Shown here in pieces: positions 51,988-60,772 of a stretch of DNA of 64,000 nt; position 1 is the first letter of the stretch; each line of letters begins with the position of its first letter. This stretch comes from Variovorax paradoxus (lineage in GTDB: Bacteria; Pseudomonadota; Gammaproteobacteria; Burkholderiales; Burkholderiaceae_C). The position numbers were made by a program, and so were the translations under genes. The notes beneath the pieces are model-generated. The model was given only the letters and a program-made list of their open reading frames with translations, had not been told where the DNA came from and searched no databases. Location: NCBI RefSeq assembly GCF_029919115.1, contig NZ_CP123990.1, positions 2,914,001 through 2,978,000 of the forward strand. Reading direction: 5' to 3'.

Positions 51988-52845
51988 TCAGTGGGACACC
52001 GCGGCCGCTGTTTGCGCCGCGCTGATGCCCGTGTTGCGAATGGCGCCGATGTGCCCGCGCAGCTCCAGCACGATGTCGGTGAACTCCTTGGTGTAGGTGA
52101 GCTCAAGCTCGCGCGGACGCGGCAACTCGATCTCGCGCTTGACCACGAAGCGGCCCGGGCTCTTGCTCATCACATAAACCGTGTCGGCCAGGAACACCGA
52201 TTCGCGCAGGTCGTGCGTCACCAGGATGACGTTGAACTGCTGCTCGGTCCAGAGGTCGCGAAGAATGCACCAGAGCTCTTCGCGCGTGAAGGCGTCGAGC
52301 GCGCCGAAGGGCTCGTCGAGCAGCAGCATCTTTGGCTCGTGGATGAGCGCGCGGCAAATGCTTGCGCGCTGCTGCATGCCGCCCGAAAGCTGCCACGGAA
52401 ACTTGTCTTCATAGCCTGCAAGGCCCACCTTCTGCAGCAGCTTGCGCGCGCGCTCGACGTATTCCTTGCGCTTGGCCTTGAAACTCGAACGGTAGGGCTC
52501 GACGATTTCGAGCGGCAGCAGCACGTTGTCGACCGTGGTGCGCCACGGCAGCAGCGAAGGCGCTTGAAACGCCATGCCCGAGATCTTGAGCGGCCCGGTC
52601 ACGGGCTGCCCATCGATGCGGATCTTGCCCATCGACGGCATCTTCAGCCCCGTGGTGAGCTTCATGAACGTCGACTTGCCGCAGCCCGACGGCCCGACGA
52701 TGGCGATGAATTCCCCGCGCTTCACCTTCAGGTCGATGGCCTCGACCGCGAAGTGGTTGGCGCGCAGCAGCTCTTCGTTGTAGGCGAGCCAGACGTCCTG
52801 AAAGTCGACGAAGGGAGCTGCGGCCTCGCTCGATGCGTCTGCCAT
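51988..52845 (-). CDS. ABC transporter ATPase, NitT/TauT (SsuB) type
   Basis: The ATG at 52845 shares one base with the stop of the binding-protein gene (TGATG). The 285 residues have Walker A VGPSGCGKST, the signature LSGGMQQRASICRAL and Walker B MLLLDEPFGALD, with THDLRES in the switch. A C-terminal extension (LPRPRELELTYTKEFTD) of about 40 residues is common in the TauB/SsuB type. It powers uptake through the permease encoded next. Confidence 0.95.
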   Translation of the reverse strand: MADASSEAAAPFVDFQDVWLAYNEELLRANHFAVEAIDLKVKRGEFIAIVGPSGCGKSTFMKLTTGLKMPSMGKIRIDGQPVTGPLKISGMAFQAPSLLPWRTTVDNVLLPLEIVEPYRSSFKAKRKEYVERARKLLQKVGLAGYEDKFPWQLSGGMQQRASICRALIHEPKMLLLDEPFGALDAFTREELWCILRDLWTEQQFNVILVTHDLRESVFLADTVYVMSKSPGRFVVKREIELPRPRELELTYTKEFTDIVLELRGHIGAIRNTGISAAQTAAAVSH

Positions 52846-53879
52846 CACTTGCGCAGCACGCCGTTGAGTTCGGCTGCGGGCGGCAGCATTGCCGCGGTCC
52901 ACACCGCGTCTGGGCTCACGCGCGTCTTGGTGTTGAATGCGTCCGACACTTGCGAAGCCATCAGCGACATGCGGCCGGCGTTCACCGCGCCAAAGCCTTC
53001 GCTGCGCGCGTCGGCGCTGTTGATCACGGTGTCGATGGCCAGCTGCAGGCGGCGGGTTTCGAGCTTGCTGTCGATGATGCCGTCGCGCGCTTTTACCGAT
53101 TCGATGGCCACAGCCGGGTTGGCGATGACTTCCTTCGCGCCCTTGGCAAACGCCGAGAGGAATTTCTTCACCGCTTCAGGGTTCTCCTTGATGAGCTTGG
53201 GCGACGCGATGATCACGTTGCCGTACAGCTTCACGCCGTAGTCGGGGTAGGGCAGCACGACGATGTCGGCCGCCTTGGCGCCGCGCGCCTCCAGGTTGAG
53301 CAGCGAGGTAAAGGTGAAGCCCGTAATCGCGTCGATGTCGCCGCGGATCAGCATGGTTTCGCGCAGCGTCGGGTCCATGGCGGTCCAGTTGACGGCGCCG
53401 ATGTTGTTGGCCTTGGCAAAGATCGGGAAGGCGCGGCGGCCCGCGTCGAACACCGGTGCGCCGAGCTTCTTGCCGGCCAGGTCAGCCGGCTTGGTGATGC
53501 CGCTCTTCTTGAGCGTCATGACCGATGCCGGCGTGTTGTTGTAGACCATCATCACCGCGACCGGCTTGTTGGGGCTGTCGGGGTTGTTGGCGTGGAATTC
53601 CATCAGCGCGGCAAGGTCGGCAAAGCCCATTTCGTAGGCGCCGGAGGCCACGCGCGTGACGGTACCGCCCGAGCCATTGCCCGCGTCGATGGTCACGTCC
53701 AGGCCCGCGGCCTTGAAGTAGCCCTTGGCGGCAGGGTGCAGGAACAGCGCGGCCGGACCTTCGAAGCGCCAGTCGAGCTGGAACTTGATCGGCGTCGTGG
53801 TCTGGGCAAGGGCCGACGAAAGGCCGAAGCTGAGGGCCGAGGCGGCGAGGAAGGACTGGAGCAGTTGGCGCTTGTTCAT
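52845..53879 (-). CDS. NMT1/SsuA-type ABC transporter substrate-binding protein, second copy
   Basis: From the ATG at 53879 the precursor has 344 residues with signal peptide (RQLLQSFLAASALSFGLSSALA). The mature N-terminus PIKFQLDWRFEGPAALFLHPAAKGYFKAAGLDV fits the NMT1/ThiY family and is visibly similar to the protein at 42869 (shared KGY, LDVTIDAG and GYE-/GVYQMG regions). It heads an operon with ATPase, permease and deaminase. I looked for an NMT1-motif riboswitch in the 230 bp before it and found none. Ligand: probably a purine/pyrimidine-type base, from the deaminase context. Confidence 0.92.
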   Translation of the reverse strand: MNKRQLLQSFLAASALSFGLSSALAQTTTPIKFQLDWRFEGPAALFLHPAAKGYFKAAGLDVTIDAGNGSGGTVTRVASGAYEMGFADLAALMEFHANNPDSPNKPVAVMMVYNNTPASVMTLKKSGITKPADLAGKKLGAPVFDAGRRAFPIFAKANNIGAVNWTAMDPTLRETMLIRGDIDAITGFTFTSLLNLEARGAKAADIVVLPYPDYGVKLYGNVIIASPKLIKENPEAVKKFLSAFAKGAKEVIANPAVAIESVKARDGIIDSKLETRRLQLAIDTVINSADARSEGFGAVNAGRMSLMASQVSDAFNTKTRVSPDAVWTAAMLPPAAELNGVLRK

Positions 53880-54065
53880 GCGAAATCCGTTGGAGGTGAA
53901 TGCTTCTGCATTCAAGCAAAAACGGTGCCCGCACGCGATTGGTGCGAACCCTTCCGGTGAACTGCCGCGGTGCAATGTGGCGGCGGCAATGCACCTTCTT
54001 TGTGAGTTCTCGCGGATTTGGTCGAAAGGAGCGCCGCTGCCGAACCAGGTTGGGGCGCCGGCCTG

Positions 54066-54105
54066 GCCGGGCGGCGCCGCGGTGGTGGCCCCGCGGTGGC
54101 CCGGC
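54066..54105 (-). terminator. GC-rich hairpin downstream of the TRAP binding-protein gene
   Basis: GCCGGGC (54066-54072) and GCCCGGC (54099-54105) form outer arms, with two CCGCGGTGG direct repeats (54077-54085, 54091-54099) inside. It lies just after the stop of the dctP-like gene. No T-run, so a rho-dependent or merely structured 3' end. Confidence 0.4.
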
Positions 54106-54113
54106 GCGCAGGC

Positions 54114-55115
54114 TCAGAGCGTTGCGCCGATCTTGCGCAACTCCGCAATCTGCGGCGCCTTCGGCAGCCAGATCTTGTCGAACTCCGCAATGATCGGCGC
54201 GGGGTTGTAGCCGGCGTCGCTCTTGATGGCGATGCCGCTCGCCTTGAACTTGTCGATCAGGCCGAGTTCGGTGGTCACGATGTCCCTGATCTGCGCGTCG
54301 AGCGACTGCTTCACCAGGTCGGTAATGAGCGCTTTGTCCTTGGCGTCGAGCGTCTGCCAGATGCGGCCCGAGACCAGCGGCGCAAAGGGCATGAACAGCG
54401 CATTCATCGGCAGCATGGTCTTCGCGACCCGGTCGAAGCGCTGGTTCCAAGAAAACTCGATGTCCGCCTCCAGCCCGTCGACCTGGCCGTTCGACATCGC
54501 GTCGAAAACGGCGGGGGTGGGAATCGGCGTGGGCGCGGCACCGAGCAGCTGGTAGAAGTCGCGGTACACCGGCGTCGGGTTGATGCGCAGCTTCATGCCC
54601 TTGAGGTCGGTCGGCGTGGAGATGGGCTTGGTCGAAAACACCACCCGCATGCCGGTGATGCCCCAGCCCAGGCCGATGGTGCCGGTTTCGCGCGGCAGCA
54701 CGTCGAGCAGCTTGAGCGCGGCAGGTGTGCGCACCAGCGAGGCCACGTTGGTGGTGGAGCGCACGAGGTAGGGCGCGTTGATGGCGGCCACGCTGGAGAC
54801 GCGCGAGCCGAGCTCGGCGGCCTGGATCCAGCCCATGTCCAATGCGCCGGACTGCAGCTGCTGCATCATGGCCGACTCGTTGCCCAGCTGGCCCGAGTGA
54901 AACACGGTGGCGCTCAGGCGCCCATCGGTCGCCTTCTTGAGTGCTTCGCCGAAGCTCACTGCGGCACGGTTCCACGAGTGGCCGGCCGGCGTGATGATGC
55001 CGAGGCGAAACTCCTTGGCGGCCGCTGCGCGCGACACGGTGCTGAAAAGAGCGGACGACGCGGCAGCGCTACCGGCTGCGGCCTGAATGACGAACTTGCG
55101 GCGGGAGAGAGACAT
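54114..55115 (-). CDS. dctP: TRAP transporter substrate-binding protein, DctP type
   Basis: The 333-residue precursor has a Tat-like or Sec signal (SRRKFVIQAAAGSAAASSALF), cleaved near residue 31. The mature part has EFRLGIITPAGHSWNRAAVSF and LKGMKLRINPTPVYRDFYQLL, with the conserved Arg in KLRIN that binds carboxylates. It delivers a carboxylic acid to the DctQM permease. It is the last gene in the DHDPS-dctQ-dctM-dctP order. Ligand unknown; the DHDPS-family gene in the operon suggests a keto or sugar acid. Confidence 0.93.
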   Translation of the reverse strand: MSLSRRKFVIQAAAGSAAASSALFSTVSRAAAAKEFRLGIITPAGHSWNRAAVSFGEALKKATDGRLSATVFHSGQLGNESAMMQQLQSGALDMGWIQAAELGSRVSSVAAINAPYLVRSTTNVASLVRTPAALKLLDVLPRETGTIGLGWGITGMRVVFSTKPISTPTDLKGMKLRINPTPVYRDFYQLLGAAPTPIPTPAVFDAMSNGQVDGLEADIEFSWNQRFDRVAKTMLPMNALFMPFAPLVSGRIWQTLDAKDKALITDLVKQSLDAQIRDIVTTELGLIDKFKASGIAIKSDAGYNPAPIIAEFDKIWLPKAPQIAELRKIGATL

Positions 55116-55160
55116 GCGAGGCTCCGGGTTGGGTGAAGAAAAAGGGGGCGCCTGCCCGGC

Positions 55161-56426
55161 CTACTTGAGCAGGGCGAGCGACAGGCTTGGAAAGAGCGAC
55201 AGCAGCACCAGCGCCGCGCAGCAGATCAGGAAGAACGGCAAGGTGACGATGAACATCTTTCCGGGCTTGGCACCCGTGACTGCAGAAGCCACGAAGAAGC
55301 TCAGGCCCACCGGCGGCGTCATCAGCCCGAGCACAAGGTTGATCACCACCACCACGCCGAAGTGGCGCGGGTCGATGCCGTAGATCTCGGTGGCAATGGG
55401 CAGCAGGATAGGCACGGTCATGATCAAGCCCGGAATGCCGTCGATCACGGTGCCGATCACCAGCAGGATCAGGTTCACCAGCAACAGGAACGCAATCGGG
55501 TCTTTGGCCACGGTCTGGATCCACGCGGCCGTGGCTTGCGGCACCTTGCCGTAGATCAGAAGCCACGAGAACACCGCCGCGGCGGCCACCAGGAAGAGGA
55601 CCACCGCGGAATAGATCGCAGATTTCAGCAGGATCTGCGGAATCATCGCGAAGCGGAATTCCCTGGTGACGTAGCGGCCCACCAGCACCGCAGCCACCGC
55701 GCCCACGGCCGCGGCTTCGGTCGGGTTGGCAAAACCGCCAAGAATCGAGCCGACGATCACGATTGGAATCAGCAGCGTGGGGCAGGCCGTGAGCATGGTG
55801 TGCAGCCGCTGCCTGATGGTTCGCTTGGCGGTGCGCGGGTAGTTGTAGATCAAGCCCATGCACGCAATCACGATGAAGAACAGCGCCGTGAGAATCACGC
55901 CGGGAATGATGCCGGCGATGAGCATGTCGCCCACCGCCACCTGTGCGAGCACGCTGTACACCACGAACATCACCGAAGGCGGAATGATCGGCCCCAGCAT
56001 GCCGCCGTACACCGTGATGCCCGCCGCAAAGGTCTTGTCGTAGCCCTGCTTCTCCATCTCGGGCACCATGATCTGGCTCATGATGGCCACCTGCGCGGTG
56101 GCTGAGCCGATGATCGACGACACCAGCATGTTGGCGAGGATGTTCACGTAGGCCAGCCCACCTTTCACCGAGCCGATGAAGGCCAACGCCAGGTCGACAA
56201 GGCGCTTGGTGATGCCGCCGCCGTTCATGACTTCGCCGATCAGGATGAACAGCGGAATCGCAATGAGGCTATAGCTGTCCACACCGCCGAACATCTGCAC
56301 CGGAAACGACTGGAACAGCACGGTGTCGCCCGAGTTCAGGATGTACACGATGCCCGACAGGCACAGGCAGGCGCCAATCGGCACGCCGACCAGCATGATC
56401 AACAGAAAAAATGCAGAGGTCAGCAT
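55161..56426 (-). CDS. dctM: TRAP transporter large permease, DctM type
   Basis: The 421-residue protein has about 12-14 membrane helices. It shows the DctM motifs GGDxYSLxAIPLFILxGEVMNxGGIT (here DSYSLIAIPLFILIGEVMN), IPPSVMFVVYS and GFANPTEAAAVGAVAAV. It forms the sodium-coupled carboxylate channel in the inner membrane. One base separates its ATG from the dctQ stop. Confidence 0.95.
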   Translation of the reverse strand: MLTSAFFLLIMLVGVPIGACLCLSGIVYILNSGDTVLFQSFPVQMFGGVDSYSLIAIPLFILIGEVMNGGGITKRLVDLALAFIGSVKGGLAYVNILANMLVSSIIGSATAQVAIMSQIMVPEMEKQGYDKTFAAGITVYGGMLGPIIPPSVMFVVYSVLAQVAVGDMLIAGIIPGVILTALFFIVIACMGLIYNYPRTAKRTIRQRLHTMLTACPTLLIPIVIVGSILGGFANPTEAAAVGAVAAVLVGRYVTREFRFAMIPQILLKSAIYSAVVLFLVAAAAVFSWLLIYGKVPQATAAWIQTVAKDPIAFLLLVNLILLVIGTVIDGIPGLIMTVPILLPIATEIYGIDPRHFGVVVVINLVLGLMTPPVGLSFFVASAVTGAKPGKMFIVTLPFFLICCAALVLLSLFPSLSLALLK

Positions 56427-56427
56427 G

Positions 56428-57042
56428 TCAGTTCACCGCGTCGGCGTTGGTCACATGGAACTCGGCGTGCGTGCGGCGGGGTTGCAGGCCAAGGTCTTCG
56501 ACGAGGTTGGACAGCGCATGCAGGCTGAGGGTGGCCGAGAAGACCGGCAAGATCAGCTGGATGGCCCAGGTCGGCCAGTTCAGTGTTTGCGTGCGCTCGG
56601 TATAGAGAAAGTTGAAGGACTCGGCCGCGTATTCCTTGGCATCGAAGCCATAGCGCACGATGCCCACCGGGTCCATGTAGAGCCAGCACATGGCCAGCAG
56701 GGCCAGGCCCAGCAGCAGCACACCGCCCGACGCCGCGGCCTTGGCAATGCGCACTGCTTTTTCGCCGAGCTTGTCGGTGAGCAGCGTCACCGCAAAGTCG
56801 AGCCGCAGCCGCGTCATTGCGGAAGCGCCGATGAAGGTGAGCCACACCACGCAGTACACAGAGGCCTCGTCGACCCAGTAGAGCGGCACGCCGCCGTAGC
56901 GCGTAACCACGTTCAACAGCACCAGCACGATGAGCAGGCCCATCAGGCCGGAGAGAAGGCGGCGCTCGCAGCGCAGGACGAAGTCCGACGCGTCGAGCAC
57001 CCGGCGGGAGAAGCCCCCGCGTTCCAAGGCATGTTCTTTCAT
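56428..57042 (-). CDS. dctQ: TRAP transporter small permease, DctQ type
   Basis: The 204-residue protein has four membrane helices and the DctQ pattern NVVTRYGGVPLYWVDEASVY, plus GASAMTRLRLDFAVTLL. It supports DctM. The last 40 residues form a hydrophilic tail. It lies 36 bp downstream of the DHDPS-family gene and is part of the same operon. Confidence 0.92.
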   Translation of the reverse strand: MKEHALERGGFSRRVLDASDFVLRCERRLLSGLMGLLIVLVLLNVVTRYGGVPLYWVDEASVYCVVWLTFIGASAMTRLRLDFAVTLLTDKLGEKAVRIAKAAASGGVLLLGLALLAMCWLYMDPVGIVRYGFDAKEYAAESFNFLYTERTQTLNWPTWAIQLILPVFSATLSLHALSNLVEDLGLQPRRTHAEFHVTNADAVN

Positions 57043-57078
57043 GGTGTTGTGGCCTTGCGGTGAAGGTTGCGCGACGCG

Positions 57079-57993
57079 TCAGGCGACCGACTGGTACTGC
57101 ACAGGCCGTGTGGCCAGCGCCTTCTTCACGATCGCCTCCACAGCCGCGCGCTCCTCGCCGACCAGGGGCAGGCGCGGACGGCGCATGTGCTCGCTGCCCA
57201 CCCCCACCAGCGCATCGATCAGCTTCAGGTTCTGCACCAGCTTGGTCGACACATCCAGGTGCAGCATCGGCGTCATCCACTGGTACAGCTTCAGCGCCTC
57301 GGCAAACCTGCCCGCCTTCATCAGGTCGTACAGCGCCACCGTCTCGCGCGGGAATGCGCAGCCCACGCCCGCCAGCAGGCCATCGCAACCCAGCGCCAGG
57401 CCTTCGTAGGCGAGGTCGTCCACCCCCAGGAACAGCTGGTAGCGATCGCCCACCGTGTTGCGCAGGTCCGTGACCCGGCGGATGTTGTCCGTGCTCTCCT
57501 TGATGGCCGCAATCCACTCGCAGTCCGCCAGCTGCACCATGTGCTCGGGCTTCAGGTCCACCCGGTAGGCCACCGGGTTGTTGTAGACCATGATCGGCTT
57601 TTGCGCCGCATTGGCGATGGTGCGCACATTCAGCATTGCCTCGCGCGCATCGGCCACGTAGATCACCGAGGGCATCACCATGAAGCCCGCCACCCCCAGC
57701 TTGTTGGCCCCGTCCACATAGCGCAGCGCTTCGCGGGTGCTGGTTTCCGACACATTCGCCAACACCGGGATGCGCCCGTCGGCCGCCTCCAGCGCGATCT
57801 GGGCCACCTGCAGCTTTTCTTCCAGCGTGAGCGTGCTTGCCTCCCCCAGCGAGCCGCAGGTGACCAGGCCGTGAATGCCGTTGCGGATCTGGAAGTCGAT
57901 GTGGCGCGCGGTGCCCTCCGCGTCGATGCGCTCGTCGGCGTGGAACTTGGTGGTGATGGCGGGGAAGATGCCTTGCCAGCGGGGATTGGTCAT
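57079..57993 (-). CDS. Dihydrodipicolinate synthase-family lyase/aldolase (TRAP operon)
   Basis: The 304-residue TIM barrel has GSLGEASTLTLEEK (substrate carboxylate site), the catalytic Tyr in PIMVYNNPVAY, and Schiff-base Lys in WIAAIKESTDN. It belongs to the DapA/NanA/KDG-aldolase family. Genomic context with a TRAP transporter suggests a catabolic enzyme, such as N-acetylneuraminate lyase, a KDG/KDGal aldolase, or a hydroxyproline-path deaminase, not lysine synthesis. The protein is longer at the C-terminus than DapA. It is the first gene of the operon; AT-rich palindromes lie 70-110 bp upstream. Confidence 0.9.
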   Translation of the reverse strand: MTNPRWQGIFPAITTKFHADERIDAEGTARHIDFQIRNGIHGLVTCGSLGEASTLTLEEKLQVAQIALEAADGRIPVLANVSETSTREALRYVDGANKLGVAGFMVMPSVIYVADAREAMLNVRTIANAAQKPIMVYNNPVAYRVDLKPEHMVQLADCEWIAAIKESTDNIRRVTDLRNTVGDRYQLFLGVDDLAYEGLALGCDGLLAGVGCAFPRETVALYDLMKAGRFAEALKLYQWMTPMLHLDVSTKLVQNLKLIDALVGVGSEHMRRPRLPLVGEERAAVEAIVKKALATRPVQYQSVA

Positions 57994-58065
57994 GGAGTGA
58001 TTCCGAAAGTTCGGTGGGGTTGACGAAGAGCCGGCCTGGCCAGCATTGCTGTAAATATATTAAGA

Positions 58066-58100
58066 AGATATTTAAAATATCTGCTCAGGGTATTAGCAGA
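58066..58100 (-). promoter_or_regulatory. AT-rich double palindrome before the DHDPS/TRAP operon
   Basis: AGATATTT-A-AAATATCT (58066-58082) is a perfect 17-bp dyad. Overlapping its end is TCTGCT (58080-58085) with AGCAGA (58095-58100). The region is unusually AT-rich for this genome and lies about 75-110 bp before the DHDPS-family ATG. It is a likely promoter/operator, perhaps for a GntR- or LysR-type regulator encoded elsewhere. A separate CGGTGCATGCACCG palindrome is at 58138-58151. Confidence 0.6.
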
Positions 58101-58161
58101 TTGCATGCCAGCGAAAAAAGTGATGGGCGGGCGAAAACGGTGCATGCACCGCCCGGCCCGC

Positions 58162-58199
58162 AAAGAAAAACGTCCCGCTGCGGCATGCAGCGAGGCGTT
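58162..58199 (-). terminator. Rho-independent terminator of maeB
   Basis: On the minus strand AACGCCTCGCTGC (58199-58187) pairs with GCAGCGGGACGTT (58181-58169), allowing one mismatch, and is followed by TTTCTTTG. It lies 27 bp after the maeB stop. A typical strong terminator with A/T tracts. Confidence 0.82.
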
Positions 58200-58225
58200 G
58201 GACCGGAAGAAAGCGGCGCGGCGCC

Positions 58226-60529
58226 TTACTTCAGCGCCGTAGTGGCATTTGCTACCGCCAGTGCCGTCATGTTGACCACGCGCCGAACGGTGGACGAAGG
58301 CGTGAGCACATGCGCCGAGCCCGAGGCGCCCAGCAGGATGGGGCCGACCGTGATGCCGTTGGCACCCGTCATCTTCAGCACGTTGTAGAGGATGTGCGCC
58401 GAATCGAGGTTGGGGCACACCAGCAGGTTGGCCTCTCCGGTGAGCGTGGTCTCGGGCAGCGCAATGCGGCGCACTTCTTCGGAAAGCGCCGAGTCGCCGT
58501 GCATTTCGCCGTCGCATTCGATGTCGGGCGCCATCTGCGCGAACAGGTCGCGCGCCAGCCGCATCTTGCGCGCCGAGCCGCGGCTCGAGGTGCCGTAGTT
58601 CGAGTGCGAAAGAAAGGCCACCTTCGGCGGCAGCCCGAAGCGGCGCACCTCTTCGGCCGCCATCATTGCAATGCTGGCGAGCAGCTCGGCGCTCGGATCT
58701 TCGTTCACGTTGGTGTCGGTAATGAACACCGTGCGCTTCTCGAGCGTGAGTGCGTTGAGCGTGGCAAAGCCCGGCGCGCCGCGCTTCAGGCCGATAAGGT
58801 TGCGGATGTGCTCCAGGTGCACGTCGAAGCGACCCACCAGCCCGCAAATCATGGCGTCGGCATCGCCCAGGTGCAGCATCAGCGCGGCAATGATGGTGTT
58901 GGAGCGGCGCACCATGGTCTTGGCGGCCTCGGGCGTTACGCCGCGGCGGCCCATGAGCTTGTGGAAGCTCTCCCAGTAGATGCGAAAGCGCGGGTCGTCC
59001 TCGGGGTCGACAATTTCCACGTCGGTGCCCACGCGGATGTGCAGCCCGGCCTTCTTGATGCGCGCCTCGATCACCGCGGGGCGGCCCACCAGGATGGGCT
59101 GCGCCAGGCCTTCGTCTACCGCCAGTTGCGCGGCGCGCAGCACGCGCTCGTCTTCGCCCTCTGCATAGGCCACGCGCTTGGCGGCGGCAATCTTGGCGGC
59201 GCTGAACACCGGGCGCATGAACATGCCGGTCTGGTAGACGAAGCGCGTCAGGTGCTGGCGGTAGGCGTCCATGTCTTCGATGGGCCGCGCGGCCACGCCC
59301 GATGCATGCGCCGCCTTGGCCACGGCAGGTGCAATGCGCAGGATGAGCCGCGAATCGAAGGGCTTGGGAATGATGTAGTCGGGCCCGAACGACAGTTCTT
59401 GTCCCGCATAGGCGGTGGCCACTTCTTCGCTGATGTCGGCCTTGGTGAGTTCGGCAATCTCGCGCACGCAGGCCAGCTTCATTTCTTCCGTGATCTTGCT
59501 GGCGCCGCAGTCGAGCGCTCCGCGGAAGATGTACGGAAAGCACAGCACGTTGTTGACTTGGTTCGGGTAGTCCGAACGGCCGGTGGCAATGATGCAGTCG
59601 GGCCGCACGGCCTTGGCAAGTTCGGGCCGGATCTCGGGCTCCGGGTTGGCCAGCGCCAGGATGATCGGCTGCGTGCCCATGGTCTTGACCATCTCGGCGC
59701 TCATCACGCCCGGGGCCGAGCAGCCGAGGAACACGTCGGCGTCCTTCACCACGTCGGCCAGGGTGCGGGCGCCGGTGTCTTTTTGCGCGTAGCGGGCCTT
59801 GGAGTCGTCGAAGCCGCCCGCGCGGCCCATGTAGATCAGGCCCTTGGAGTCGCAGGCGTAGATGTTGGCGGGCTTGGCGCCCAGGCCCACCATCACGTCC
59901 AGGCAGGCAATGGCGGCCGCGCCGGCGCCCGAGACGGCGATCTTCACGTCTTCGATCTTCTTGCCGACCAGTTCGAGCCCGTTGATCAGCGCCGCGGCCG
60001 AGATGATGGCCGTGCCGTGCTGGTCGTCGTGAAACACCGGAATATTCATGCGCTCGCGCAGCTTCTTTTCGATATAGAAGCACTCGGGCGCCTTGATGTC
60101 CTCGAGGTTGATGCCGCCCAGCGTGGGCTCCAGCGCCGCGATGATGTCGACCAGCTTGTCGGGGTCGGTTTCGGCCAGCTCGATGTCGAACACGTCGATG
60201 CCGGCAAATTTCTTGAACAGGCAGCCCTTGCCTTCCATCACCGGCTTGGCGGCCAGCGGGCCGATGTTGCCCAGGCCCAGCACCGCCGTGCCGTTGGTGA
60301 CCACGCCCACCAGGTTGCCGCGCGCGGTGAAGTCCGCCGCCAGCGATGGGTCGGCCGCGATGTCGAGGCAGGGATAGGCCACGCCGGGCGAATAGGCCAG
60401 CGACAGGTCGCGCTGGTTCAAGAGCGGCTTGGTCGGCGTGATGGAAATCTTGCCCTTGACGGGCGAGCGATGGTATTCGCGCGCTGCATCGCGAAGAGCT
60501 TCTTCTGCGGGGGAGAGGGGTGCAGCCAT
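58226..60529 (-). CDS. maeB: NADP-dependent malic enzyme with C-terminal phosphotransacetylase-like domain
   Basis: The 767-residue MaeB-type enzyme converts malate to pyruvate and CO2 with NADP. Residues 1-430 have the malic enzyme motifs [27 protein letters not shown] and [13 protein letters not shown]. Residues 440-767 form a PTA-like domain, which regulates activity through acetyl-CoA binding but lacks phosphotransacetylase activity in characterised members. AAGGAGACA precedes the ATG. It supplies pyruvate and NADPH during growth on C4 acids or acetate, in keeping with the glyoxylate and TRAP operons nearby. Confidence 0.96.
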   Translation of the reverse strand: MAAPLSPAEEALRDAAREYHRSPVKGKISITPTKPLLNQRDLSLAYSPGVAYPCLDIAADPSLAADFTARGNLVGVVTNGTAVLGLGNIGPLAAKPVMEGKGCLFKKFAGIDVFDIELAETDPDKLVDIIAALEPTLGGINLEDIKAPECFYIEKKLRERMNIPVFHDDQHGTAIISAAALINGLELVGKKIEDVKIAVSGAGAAAIACLDVMVGLGAKPANIYACDSKGLIYMGRAGGFDDSKARYAQKDTGARTLADVVKDADVFLGCSAPGVMSAEMVKTMGTQPIILALANPEPEIRPELAKAVRPDCIIATGRSDYPNQVNNVLCFPYIFRGALDCGASKITEEMKLACVREIAELTKADISEEVATAYAGQELSFGPDYIIPKPFDSRLILRIAPAVAKAAHASGVAARPIEDMDAYRQHLTRFVYQTGMFMRPVFSAAKIAAAKRVAYAEGEDERVLRAAQLAVDEGLAQPILVGRPAVIEARIKKAGLHIRVGTDVEIVDPEDDPRFRIYWESFHKLMGRRGVTPEAAKTMVRRSNTIIAALMLHLGDADAMICGLVGRFDVHLEHIRNLIGLKRGAPGFATLNALTLEKRTVFITDTNVNEDPSAELLASIAMMAAEEVRRFGLPPKVAFLSHSNYGTSSRGSARKMRLARDLFAQMAPDIECDGEMHGDSALSEEVRRIALPETTLTGEANLLVCPNLDSAHILYNVLKMTGANGITVGPILLGASGSAHVLTPSSTVRRVVNMTALAVANATTALK

Positions 60530-60772
60530 GAAATGTCTCCTTGTTTCTGACGGGGAATGAGGCTACCGCAAAAGCATGGCTTGTTCCCAAAGGGGAAATG
60601 CCGAAAACGCCTGAACCCATAGCCCGCGCGGAACCGAAGCGCCGGTTCGCTAAACTCCGAAAGTGTTGGCCAAGGGCAACCAAGGTTAAACAAGGCAATG
60701 CAAGGCCGTGCAGCCAAGGCCGCCGGCCATCGTCAATCAAGACACACAAAAGACAACGAAGAGGGGCAGCGC

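Noticed and set aside
53880..53975. Possible NMT1-motif riboswitch before the second binding protein
   Set aside because: A GAATGC-AGAA-GCATTC hairpin and a CAGAAGCATTCA string slightly resemble the aptamer, but the conserved GGAAATTGCTC half and P1 are absent.
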